Positions 11,708 to 21,407 of a stretch of DNA of 64,000 bases are shown here, one piece after another (positions within the stretch are counted from its first letter, which is position 1; every line of letters starts with the position of its first letter). This DNA comes from Lasiosphaeris hirsuta. Taxonomy: Eukaryota > Ascomycota > Sordariomycetes > Sordariales > Lasiosphaeriaceae. Position numbers and translations under genes: made by a program. The stretch spans positions 248,001 through 312,000 of the forward strand of contig JAUKUA010000008.1 of assembly GCA_030549175.1 (NCBI GenBank), in the 5' to 3' direction. Below the pieces are notes generated by a model that saw nothing but the letters and a program-made list of their open reading frames with translations, was not told where the DNA came from and did not search any database.

Positions 11708-12517
11708 TCACTCCTTCGCCTTTTTTCCCCCTTGGAGATTTACATTTGCCCTGTTGCTCGCCTCTCCAGCTGCCGCTTCCTTCTGCGCCTTCTTCTCTCT
11801 CATCTCCGCGGCGGTTAAAAAGCGGCCCCCAGGCCCCCTCGGTCTTCTCATCGCGTGGTTGTGTCTCGATTCGTGGAGGTAGGGCTTGCGACCGTTAGAT
11901 GTGAGCCGAAATATCTCCTCTAGTCGCTGTCGAGCCACTCTTCTTTTCAAGATGCGATGGAATTGCTTCGCGTTGACGTAGAGCGATGACTCCTCGGCCG
12001 CGGTCGCTTGCTGCAAGCCCATCGGCGCCTCGGGAGGTGTATAGTCCAGAATTTCTTGCCTCCCGGTGAGATCGACGTTTGAATCAGTTGACCTGAATGA
12101 TGGCGTATCCTGTTGCGTGATTCCACGCCCCGGATCGGATACATGGCTCGGGATATGGAAGACAGCTTGACCACTTTCAGCCTCAACCTTCGGTGGGATC
12201 TGCACCATTCTTCTCAACCTTGGATCCAGCTGCACGTCTTCCTCTTCGGTTGCAGCCGCCCGCGTCGTTGATGCCCTGGGCGCTTCATTGCCCAGCACGG
12301 CACCTTGAGCGTGCTCTTCGCTCCTAACCATTTGCGAGACTTGCATCATTCCCGTCAATCTGGGATCCAAGCTTAGGCCAGCTGACATGAATGAATTCGT
12401 GCCCTGTTGCGTGATTCCACTCTGCGGAAGGGACACATGACTTCGATCCAGCTGGTGTTGGGCGGAATTAGGCAAAGACTGAGAGCCGTGCGGTTGGGTG
12501 CTGAGTTCCATATTCAT
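11708..12517 (-). CDS. NF-YA (HapB-type) CCAAT-binding factor subunit
   Basis: The frame from the ATG at 12517 encodes 269 residues. Residues about 182-243 are a full NF-YA core: subunit-association helix with [20 protein letters not shown], linker, and DNA-binding part with [20 protein letters not shown] followed by GGRF. In fungi this protein joins the HapC/HapE histone-fold dimer to bind CCAAT. The N-terminal part is not typical: it holds an internal duplication (LDPRL.RMVQ and GITQQ.T.SF each occur twice). The open frame continues upstream of this ATG but that part looks like leader. One NF-YA per genome is usual, so this is probably an extra paralogue; it might act as a rival or reprogrammed subunit. 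That role is inferred. Confidence 0.88.
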   Translation of the reverse strand: MNMELSTQPHGSQSLPNSAQHQLDRSHVSLPQSGITQQGTNSFMSAGLSLDPRLTGMMQVSQMVRSEEHAQGAVLGNEAPRASTTRAAATEEEDVQLDPRLRRMVQIPPKVEAESGQAVFHIPSHVSDPGRGITQQDTPSFRSTDSNVDLTGRQEILDYTPPEAPMGLQQATAAEESSLYVNAKQFHRILKRRVARQRLEEIFRLTSNGRKPYLHESRHNHAMRRPRGPGGRFLTAAEMREKKAQKEAAAGEASNRANVNLQGGKKAKE

Positions 12518-13218
12518 AAAATTGGTGGATGAGGAAACGAAGGAGAGGATGACGAGAGAATGAAAATGGGAACAAAAGAGCGTATAAGGGAAGAGGTAAG
12601 TTAAAAGTCGCGTTAAGGGGGTGATTTGCGATATCTTGCATTGCCAGGACGCGCCGACAAGCGCCCCCTTACGGGGGTTCCTGGTCCCCTGCTTAAGCAT
12701 TTCAAAATGTCCGACCGGGCCACTCCTTAGTCAGATTCCGCCGAGGCCCAATCCCCTCGAGTTCCTCCCCTCTCCACCCGAGAAGGCCCACGGGAGAGGT
12801 GGGCCAGAGAGTGACGGGGGTGTTGGTATTCCAACGACCAAAACACAAAGAGAGCTCTCAAGCGTCTGATCCGGTTCTTGGCGACGCCCTGTAGGACCAA
12901 GGGGGTCAGCCCGAACGATAGCTGACCGACAGACTGGGCTATGAAAACCCGAAGACGAACGAAACAGGGAGGAGGATTATGGAATCGAATCAAAGAGCCG
13001 CTCTATTATATTGTACAGCTGACAAACCCACCATTTTAACGCACCTCCCACTCCTCGCCCCCAATTCTCCACTGATGAGGCGGCGCCGTTATTACCACAC
13101 TGAGATATTGCTGATTGCTGGTATCCGCCGCGAAAGAGCCCACGCTACTTGAGGGGGCCAGCGTCGACGGACCCCGATTATCCCATTTGCCGACACCGGC
13201 CAGACAATCTCGCTCCAG
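12518..13218. other. Intergenic with one copy of a dispersed repeat
   Basis: Upstream region of NF-YA. The stretch 12948-13019 recurs at 14615-14687. Minus-strand frames at 12.7-13.0 kb have no recognisable features. Confidence 0.5.
12948..13019. repeat. Dispersed direct repeat, copy 1
   Basis: Begins CCCGAAGACGAACGAAA and matches 14615-14687 over about 72 bp with point changes and small gaps. The two copies flank the C2H2 gene in the same orientation. Confidence 0.65.
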
Positions 13219-14048
13219 TTACGAACACCAATCCTTCCAGAAATTGCGTTCACTCTCTAGCCCGTAAACACGTGTCCTCAGCTGTTCCACATCGAACACC
13301 AGCTTGTTAACGATCTCGAGCAAGCTAGCGTCGCGCAGCGCTGACGACACATTGCCCACATACTCTAATCCCCACCGCCTAGCCATCTCAGCGTTGTAGG
13401 AGTAGATAGTATCGGTTGACCCCAGGTGACCGCCGATAGACTGAGGCTGATGCTCTATGGAAGCGGCCATGCCGAGCATTTGGGCCGTCCAGCCGGGATG
13501 AGGTTGCTGAGGCTGATGCGCCATCCTGGACGCGGCTGGATTTGGCAAAAACAGAGATGTGGTCAGGAGGGGCCCCACGTTGCACGGCACGCCATCAAAC
13601 ATAGGAGGGAACTCAACGCCAGCGTTGAGCGAGACCATGCTGACGTTCGCTGATCCAAGAGGCGAAGAGCCCTTGGGTACGTTGAAACTTGGAACGCGAT
13701 TCCTCGGTACATACGAAGCGGAATGGCGTTTCTCATGGCGCCTAAGGAGGTCAGATCGGACGAACTTCTGCTCACAACCGGCGACGCTGCATTTGAAGAT
13801 ATCCTTACAATTATCTGAGAAAGTGGTCAGTTTCGAATTACCCGGTATGGGGAAGTATGGGTACGAGGAAACGGGAAAGGTGTACGATTTAGTTTGTGCC
13901 GCTGAAGATGCTCCCCCCTCGCATACTGCTTATCGCAGCCAGGGAAGTCGCAAGAAAATCTGCGGGGGGCGCCCTTCCGGCTGGCGCGCTTGTATCCGCC
14001 AGAAGTGGTAGACACAGAGACGGCACCGCCATGTAGTTGAGTTTTCAT
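13219..14048 (-). CDS. Two-finger C2H2 transcription factor
   Basis: Exon 1 (14048-13886) and exon 2 (13814-13219) join across a 71-nt intron with donor GTACAC, a CTGAC branch point and CAG, giving 252 residues. Finger 1 is C-x4-C-x12-H-x3-H (CDFPGC...HLQRH); the splice falls just after it, and finger 2 (CSVAGC...LLRRHEKRH) opens exon 2. This linked pair is the common layout of fungal C2H2 regulators. The C-terminal 140 residues lack a known domain and end in a charged helix. The start at 14048 gives a compact basic N-terminus; upstream codons in the same frame look non-coding. Confidence 0.82.
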
Positions 14049-14875
14049 GGATCCGGACTTGGGTGCGGAAGAGGCGAGGTCTATATCTGAGTCGAGTAGT
14101 GCAGCACGAGGTGGGATTCGTAACGTCTTGCCCAAGGGAAACAAACGCGTGGCGGTTGCGGTTCGCTTAACGACCGAGAAGCCCCGTCGCTCGAAGACAA
14201 GGGAGACCAAAGGGGGGCCTGAGAGTTGGAGGAAGGTGGTAACTGGTTTGTAGTGTCCTGTTGGCGCCGCTAAAGCAGCACCAGGGCGGTAGAAGCCGTG
14301 AAGGGCTACCTGCCGACTTTGCATTTGTCGCCGCTTGTCCTTACCAGGGCTTGGATGTGGAACAATGGAGAAGAGAAGAGGAAAGTTTCAGCAGCGAGGG
14401 TTGATGGAAAATAATTGATAGCACATAATCTTGACTGATCTTATTTACTGTCTCGCCGCCTCCGTTTCACACTTGCACGAGCAGACCCGCTGTTGCGCTC
14501 CTTGATCAAGCTCTGTGAGCAATTGTACCGCCAGTCATCCTGCGTGGCAAGCTTCCCAGACCCCCTGCATTGAACCCCATGAGATGTAGAGAGTTCCACA
14601 CCTGGCCATCAAGACCCGAAGACGAACGAAAGAGGGAAAATAATTATAGAGCCGAATCAAAAGAGCTGCTACATTACATTTGCAACCCGCTGCAGATACA
14701 CCGTACCTTCCGTGATGTACAAACCCCGGCAGCCCCGCACAAGTCGATGCACTTTCCCCACAATATTTACGGCCGCTAGCCGGCTCCTCTTTCCGTCCGA
14801 GTTCCGTTCCTCGCCTACCGAGTGCCCAAGTGTTGGCACCTTCCCACCGCAGTTAAATATTGCCGCTGTCGGCAT
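14049..14875. other. Intergenic with second dispersed repeat copy
   Basis: Holds the copy of the 12.95-kb repeat at 14615-14687. The rest shows no supported coding sequence. Confidence 0.5.
14615..14687. repeat. Dispersed direct repeat, copy 2
   Basis: See the copy at 12948-13019. This copy carries AT-rich changes (GAGGATTATGG to AATAATTATAG), a direction expected for RIP-like decay. Confidence 0.65.
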
Positions 14876-16091
14876 CTAACCGCGTTGTCCAGAGACATTC
14901 ACGGTCGGCAGTGGTTTCTGTGCCCAAGTAGTGGAACTATCATCAAAATGTCAACTATCTCCCAAAAGTCAAACCACCCCAGAGAGCGACCACTTACCAA
15001 GGATAGTACGCATGAATCTTTGGATCTCTCATCGCCGCCCGGGTCAACGCAAAAAAAATCTTCATCTCCCAATAGCTCCACAACAACAGCTGACTTAGAA
15101 TCCACAGACCATACCCCTCCAGCCCCTCCTCACAGCCCATCAGATTAAAATAGCCAACCTCCTTCAGTTGCTGATCCTTTGGCCAACAACCGATTGGCAT
15201 CTTGCGCTCTCTGGTTTGTAGTTTCGTGAAGCCCGCCGCCTCCATGCATGCTTCATTTTTTTCGTTCGGATTGAAGGTCTTGCCTGTTTTCTCGCTGGCT
15301 TCGATGAAGATTTGGGTCCAATGGCTATAGACGCCCCCAGCGGGTGTTGAACCATCGTCCGAAGTGACGTTAACTGAGGCTTCAGTATGCTCAATCCATC
15401 CACCGGGCTTAAGACAGCGGTAGGCTTCTTCGTAGAATTTTTTCCAGTCGTTTATAGACCCCTAGGGAAGGTGGTGTTAGCAGCCCAAGTCTGAGGTGGC
15501 GAGACAGAATGGGGGACGTACAGTGAGGCCGCGGACGTGGATAAGGTCAAACACATCGTCCGAGAACCCCCACTCCAAATTGGCGTCTTCCAGTACAAAA
15601 CGGCAATTGGGGGGAACCCACTCCGGCTGGTTCGGAGACACGTCGGTTCCGGTGACTGAGGCTGAAGGGAACTGGTCGGCAAATTCTATAGCCCAGATGC
15701 CCGTGCCCGTACCGATGTCCAGAACCCGTTGGGGATTTTCGACGGGCGCGTGGAAAAGCTTTTTCTTGTCGTATAAGAGCACCGTATGGTGCATTATGTC
15801 GAGGCTTTTTAGATGCTGTTCGTCGTTGGGGTGCCTAGAGAACGGCTTAGGTGTTGCTCGGGGTGCATAATAAGAATTGACATACCAACATTGGACGTCC
15901 CGAAAGTTCGGATAAGTTCGGCCATGATGTTGACGATACTCCAAAACAGACAAACTCAGGGAAATTGTCGAGCTCTTGTCAGACCCCAAGAACGAGCCGC
16001 CATCGTCGTCATTATTGTCCTACCGCACAGTGTGTGAGTACCTCGTTACTTAGGAGCCCATGTTCTAAGAACTTACGGCGGCGACAGACAT
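14876..16091 (-). CDS. LaeA-like SAM-dependent methyltransferase
   Basis: Five exons join in frame from the ATG at 16091: a 5-codon first exon (MSVAA), the acidic/Ser-rich leader, the catalytic core, and a tail. Motif I is VLDIGTGTGIWAIEFA; next come GTDVSP (motif II), a segment of the type VLEDANLEWGF, and LKPGGWIEHTE (post-motif III). These are the marks of the fungal LaeA/TdiE-type methyltransferases linked to secondary metabolism or development. Introns have GTAAGT, GTATGT and GTACGT donors. The last intron (donor at the W codon after HAYYP) is less sure: without splicing the protein stops there, with it the family-like tail ...AQKP is reached and ends at 14876. No metabolite cluster genes are visible nearby. 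Confidence 0.85.
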
Positions 16092-16426
16092 GACTGATGT
16101 TCCACAGTAGTAAGAAGTGAGAAGTGGACTGGACAATTGTATGGAAGGATCAAGGTAAACTCCCAGCACTTAAATACCAGGTTTCCCAGGCGTGAAGGGG
16201 GCCATCCGAGAAGTTTCCACCCCAGCGAGGTGGCGTCAAGCCCCATGCCCACACCAGATTCAGTAAAGTCTTGGCCAGCCATCAGGGGGAAGAAGGCCCA
16301 GGAAATTACCCATGTCCATCATCCCCCACAGCCATTGCTGCACATGCAGCGGTCGCAAAACCTCCGGCCACGCCGCTACCCCTCCCCAGATCCCATCAAG
16401 GCCCGATCCCCTGTCTTGCCTTCTTA

Positions 16427-17090
16427 GATTCGCCAGCCTGCGTGGGTAGGTTCCGGACGAGAACGGAATGGTGGTGTGGGAGTGGGAGCAAAATATGGAA
16501 TGTGACGAGCGTATGGCTTAGAGGAGGAGAGTGGAGACGGACAGAGACTCACGTAAATTCACCACGAAATACATCCCCCGGACAAGGGAGAGACTGAGAT
16601 AGATAATGGCGTGGGTAGAGCGAGTTTGTGCCGGAATTAGGGGTGATGGCCGGTAAAACAGAAATGGAGTGGGAGTAAAACTTGGGGGAGGACCGCCAAG
16701 CTCAAGCCAGAACAAAACCCCCTCTTCCTAGTCCAGCTCAGGGAGATTGCCCGACCAAGAGGAGCAAGTCCCACGCGCTGGAGTGCCCCCACGCGCTGGA
16801 GTGCCGACCATGGTGAATCTACACCGTTTTACCCCGACCAGTCAATGCGGGATCTCTTCTCCTCAGATAAGGCCAACTAGGTCGAGAGTCCCAATCCCAA
16901 TCGGAGCGCGGTCATCGTGGAGCGAGCTTAGAAGGGGGCGGAGTCGGGCCAACGATGAAGTAGAAAGGAAACGAAGACTGATGTAGAGAAGCGTATGTTG
17001 GCGCCACTTTTAAGTAGCTATCAAAACAACGACCGCGGCCCAACACACGAATTTCCAATTCCTCAGAAGGGCATGAGACAAGGCAACCAG
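16427..17090. repeat. Intergenic repeat block, copy A
   Basis: Matches 18341-19200 in the same order: a conserved segment with acgagaacggaatggtggtg, a stretch around accacgaaatacatcccccg, a gap, and a final part around gaccgcggcccaa/tttccaattcc. Similarity is strong in the first 200 bp and patchy later. No coding sequence is convincing. Confidence 0.7.
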
Positions 17091-17835
17091 ATGTGGCTTA
17101 GGAACTGCAACTCAGATCTGTACCCCAGGTACAACTGCAGCCCAAAGAACCGGGATTTTTTTGGCAATTCAACGTCATGTCTTTTGCTACATTACAAAGT
17201 GTCCACTTCAAAACGAATGGTTTTAGTTACGCCGCTTGATCATGTTCTCCCATGGAGGGTAGGTCTTTGGTTTGCACTCTCCACACAGCTCCTCCGCTCT
17301 GCACAGAGTGTTAGAGTGTATCTTGGGAACTGCTTCTGGATCTTTCTTACCTAAACTCAAAGTGCGTCACGTTTGGTTGGCATCTCTTATGCGTAAGAAT
17401 ATAATCCCTGCACCATTTGGATGCAATCCACCTGAAGTGGCCACAAGAATATTCTCGCTGCTGGCGGTTAGGAATATAAGATGGCCAGGATTAAGCACGT
17501 ACCTGGGTATAATCGCACATTGTTGATGGGAAATAGCAATTGGTTTATCTTGACGGTGATCAAAAAGTAGAAAGCGAAGGAGAAAATATATACAAAATTG
17601 GACAACCAGGTTGAGCTACATGTTCAAGAAGCAACCATGCCGGCAGATGATCCTCGCAACTTCAGCGCCCCCGGTCCGATTCATGGAGACGGGGCACCAA
17701 GTGACCCCAGGAAGACGAACGCGGGGGTCCATGGGAAGAAATGAATGAATGCATTTAAAATGTGGATTAACTGGACTACGGGCTGGCTGGTCCATGCCGA
17801 GCTCCATTATTCATCAACTGTGGCATCCCGCCCCC
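17091..17835. other. No gene recognised
   Basis: Sequence between repeat blocks; short frames only, no domains or introns seen. Confidence 0.4.
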
Positions 17836-19200
17836 AACAATGCAAGACAGCTCCTGTTTGTCAATCTCGACGGGGAATAAGGAAGGAAAACCAGGGGGGA
17901 AAGCCAAGTGGCGGACCCGGGTCCCTGATCCGCCCCCGACTGTGTGGGCCCGGGGAATCGGGGGGGACAACCTGGCGCAAGAGATCGAGTCAGAGATGGG
18001 GCCTGCCTAAACAGGGCAAAAACCCCGAAAACGATTCTCCAGCCGGGGGTGCCGTGAACAAGGTACCTAGAAAGGAACGCCGCGATCCGTGGCGTGGCCC
18101 AGACTTGGGGAAACCACCCAGCCAGGCGCAAATAAGACCGGGAGTGAGACCGTCCGGCTGAGGGGCGCTGCGCGGGCGAATGCCCCGGGGAACAGGCGAT
18201 GGCGAATTTGCATCCGCCGACTCTGATAACGGAGGTACGAGGAGCACGGATCGGGGTGCAAATCCCATTTCCCCAGGTCTGATTCCCACGGCGGGAGACC
18301 AGACATAGGTCAAGGCTAGAAGAGATTTTCCCCCGACTTAGATTTGTCAGCCTACGTGGGTGTCCCTTGGACGAGAACGGAATGGTGGTGTGGGAGTGGG
18401 AGCAAAATATGGAATGTGACGAGCGTGTGGCTTAGGGGATCAGTCAATAGGAACATGTGCCATGGAGGAGAGTAGAGACGGACAGAGACTCATGCAAATT
18501 CACCACGAAATACATCCCCCGGACAAGGGAGAGACTGAGATAGATGATGGCGTGAGTGGAGAGCTTGTCCAAGAGGTAGATCCCAACACTGAGAATGATA
18601 ATATAGGAGTGGGAGCAGAATATAGATGAGGAGCGCACGAACATAACACCAAGCCGGAGCAAAACCCCGTCTTCCTGGTCCAGCCCCACGGCCGGGAGAC
18701 GGGCTGTAGAACAGAGAACCGTGTGAACGCACTGGAAACGTCGGTTGTCCAGCTCTAGGATGCCCACCACGGGAGACAGCATTGCCTCGGCGTGAACTAG
18801 ACTCGGAGGCACGCGGGCTGTTCACTCTATGGCCACGGCAGGGGGTTCGCGTTCGGCTTCAAAGAATAGCGGATGTTGCAGGGCAGAACGCCCAATCAGA
18901 AGCGGGATCCCGCTTCCAGGGTCAAGCTCTCATCGGCACGGTGTCTTTCTCCTTAGACATGGACAGCGTGGGTCCCAACTCGGGGCGTGGCCGATTTCGC
19001 AGGATGGGACAGCGTGTGAGAAATAAGGGCGGCAGAATCAGGCCGACGAGGAAGCAGGAGAAAAAGCGAGGTGCGGAACAACTGCAGGCTGTCACTTTTA
19101 AGTAGTCACCGCACAAACGGCCGCGGCCCAGCTGCAAAATTTCCAATTCCGCATACAGGAAAAGCTCGACAAGGCAATCGACAGGGAAGGCAAGACAACC
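17836..19200. repeat. Intergenic repeat block, copy B (longest)
   Basis: The left part (17836-18115) matches 20740-21030; the right part (18341-19200) matches copy A. This copy therefore spans the whole unit, about 1.36 kb, and has a small insertion near 18438 relative to copy A. It is GC-rich in its left half. It lies between the methyltransferase and the membrane-protein gene. Confidence 0.7.
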
Positions 19201-19249
19201 AGAAGCCTTGGGAGGCGCACTTTTCCGTGAGAGGGGATCGATGCATATG

Positions 19250-20347
19250 TCATGTTCGTAATCTAATCGGCGTGTCTATACACTTCTTGGTGACTCCACC
19301 CCGTTCGACATCCAGGCTCCGAGAAGACTCAGCCAAACTCTGGTGGTCTTCGTATTCTTCCGCAAGCCCCCGAAACCTCCGAGGACGAAGGTGGGCGTTT
19401 GTTGGCTTCATCAATTCCACGGTATCCGTCTCTAGGGAATGCCTTGAGAGGCTGGTGGCGTGAGTCCCCCCCTTTTCCCCGCACTTATACTTGCTCAGAC
19501 GGCGGAGAGCCATCGCGCTGAGCCCTAAAACCGCAATGAAGAACTGGTGCTGGAATGTCGCGTTTGGGAGCTCTGTCTTGTCTAAGAAAAGCCAAGAAGG
19601 GACTAGGGAGGCTAAGCCCACAACGACGTACATGCCAACCAGACATTGTATCGACCAGTAGTCCACAGGACTATGTGAGGACCGTATCATGATCTTCGAG
19701 ACTGCGACAAACACAAAGGCGATCGCCACCCGAGAGAGGAAACACGGGTACCAAATGATGTTGGCCACCTGCTGTCCAACATCTTGGTTTGTCGAGACGC
19801 CGATGAGTACGGAATGTAGCAGACACTGGAGTGCTGCGCAGAATAGGACGACGTGCCTGGCCTGGAACCACGCGACCTTCCAGCTCGAAGTAAGCCGCCA
19901 ACATGTCGTTATCTATGACAATGTCAATAAGTATACCAGCTCCCCGGAAGGGCGACAGACCTCAGCAACAACCGTGTGGAGAATACAGATGAATTGCGAA
20001 AGCTCCAAAAGCAGCTCTAAAAGGCGCTCCTTTTCCGGAACTTTCTTTTGTAACCGTCCACTTTCCAGCAGTCCAAATGGAATAATAATACCAATATTGA
20101 ACGCGGCAAGGACGAAGAGTGCCACGAACGAGACTGGAATTTTCTTGTGACGCAGCCTAGCGGTTGCCGGGGCGAAGATGAGATAGATAAGATGGATAAG
20201 GGAGATGCCTAAAAACGTAGGCACAAGCGCAGTCGTCCTGGGAATCGTCTTATGAAGATCGATCTTGCGATATTCCTCTACCACGGGTACTGTAACCAGG
20301 GCAATACCAGCTAGCAAGCCCAAAAAGCCAGAAAGGCGAGGGTGCAT
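19250..20347 (-). CDS. Multi-pass integral membrane protein, unknown
   Basis: Exon 1 (20347-19961) and exon 2 (19912-19250) join across a 48-nt intron (GTCTGT...CATAG, branch TTGAC) giving 349 residues. About seven hydrophobic segments are visible (for example residues 5-22, 38-58, 70-92, 112-128, 150-165, 178-200, 212-232, 250-270), followed by a charged cytosolic-like tail of about 85 residues. The layout resembles fungal seven-helix membrane proteins, but no family signature such as a CFEM domain is seen. A longer open frame upstream of 20347 is judged leader because it is Arg/Pro-rich and the hydrophobic start fits a membrane protein. Confidence 0.65.
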
Positions 20348-20739
20348 CTTCTTTGCGGGCGAGGTATGTGCATGTGACCTGCAGCGGAGTCGCACAGGTA
20401 GTGAGGGTGCAAGGCATCCATGGGGGCGTAGGAATGTGCACTTTTGGGAACCCGGGTCCAGCTTATATGAAGGCCGGACAACGGGGTTATAGACAAAACA
20501 ACGCCCCTGGTCCGAGGTGGCGTTGTTCCAGCGTAGACACGGGAACTTTGAACGCGTCAGAGGAAAAAGAAACCTCACAACTCAACAAGAACGGGAGGAA
20601 GGGGGCGACCAAATACCAAGCTGGGGGACCTGCTTTTACGGATCCCAATGGGAATGCGAACGTGGAAGGGGCGGTTCGTGGAGAGCGGACACGGACGAAA
20701 AGAGAAACCTCTGTCAGACCTCCGCTCTCTGCTCAACCC

Positions 20740-21250
20740 CAAGCAACGGGACAGATCCTGTTCGTCAACACCCCACGGGGGAGAGAGAAAAAACACAGAA
20801 GAAAGTTAAGTGGCGCCCCCGTTCCCCGATCCGTCCGACTTTGTGGGCGACGGTGGGTCGCGGGGATAACGCCCCGGCTCGGCAGAGCGGAGGATGGGCC
20901 ACCAAGTCGGAGACAGGACCAGCTGAAAGAGGGCTAAAAGGCCGAGACTTTTCCCAGCAGGGGATGCCATGAATAAGGTGCCCAGAAAGGAAGAGCCGTA
21001 ACCCGTGGCGTGGTCTGGGCTTGGGAAACGTTGGTGTGGGAGCTGATGTTAGCGTCGAGGGCACCATGCACCCCTTTGACCAAATCCATGGCCATTCCAT
21101 CGGCGATGCGGGAGGGCAAGACACAGGATCGGACACTACGTGGGCGCGTTTTAGACGGGAACGGAATGGTGGTGTGGGAGAGAGCGTGGATAGGCCGCAT
21201 GATGCAAGCCTCCAGCATCTTGTTGGAACTAGCGCTATCCACATCACCCT
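20740..21250. repeat. Intergenic repeat block, copy C
   Basis: 20740-21030 matches 17836-18115 (shared elements include gtcaac..c.acggggg, agtggcg, ccgtggcgtgg); near 21140-21180 it also carries the acgggaacggaatggtggtg segment of the other copies. It ends shortly before the hairpin at 21305. Confidence 0.65.
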
Positions 21251-21304
21251 GGAGTGCAGATCCGTACTCACATCTTTGATCCTGCAAATGATTGATTAGC
21301 GCCT

Positions 21305-21358
21305 TTCCCTTTTTGAAAATCCCGAGTGGTTAGCCACTCGGGATTTTCAAAAAGGGAA
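21305..21358. repeat. Perfect 25-bp inverted repeat (hairpin)
   Basis: Arms 21305-21329 and 21334-21358 are exact reverse complements, separated by TTAG. The arm contains TTTTTGAAAATCCCGAGTGG. It lies 49 bp upstream of the ATG at 21408, so it may be in the leader or core promoter. It could be a tiny transposon relic or a regulatory site. Confidence 0.9.
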
Positions 21359-21407
21359 GGGCCATCTCGCGGTAGCCGTGTGCTTTCTCTGACAACTCTC
21401 GAAGAAA

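Noticed and set aside
17776..18313. Several overlapping GC-rich frames on both strands
   Set aside because: They lie in repeat block B, are open in many frames because of base composition, and are not conserved in copy C.
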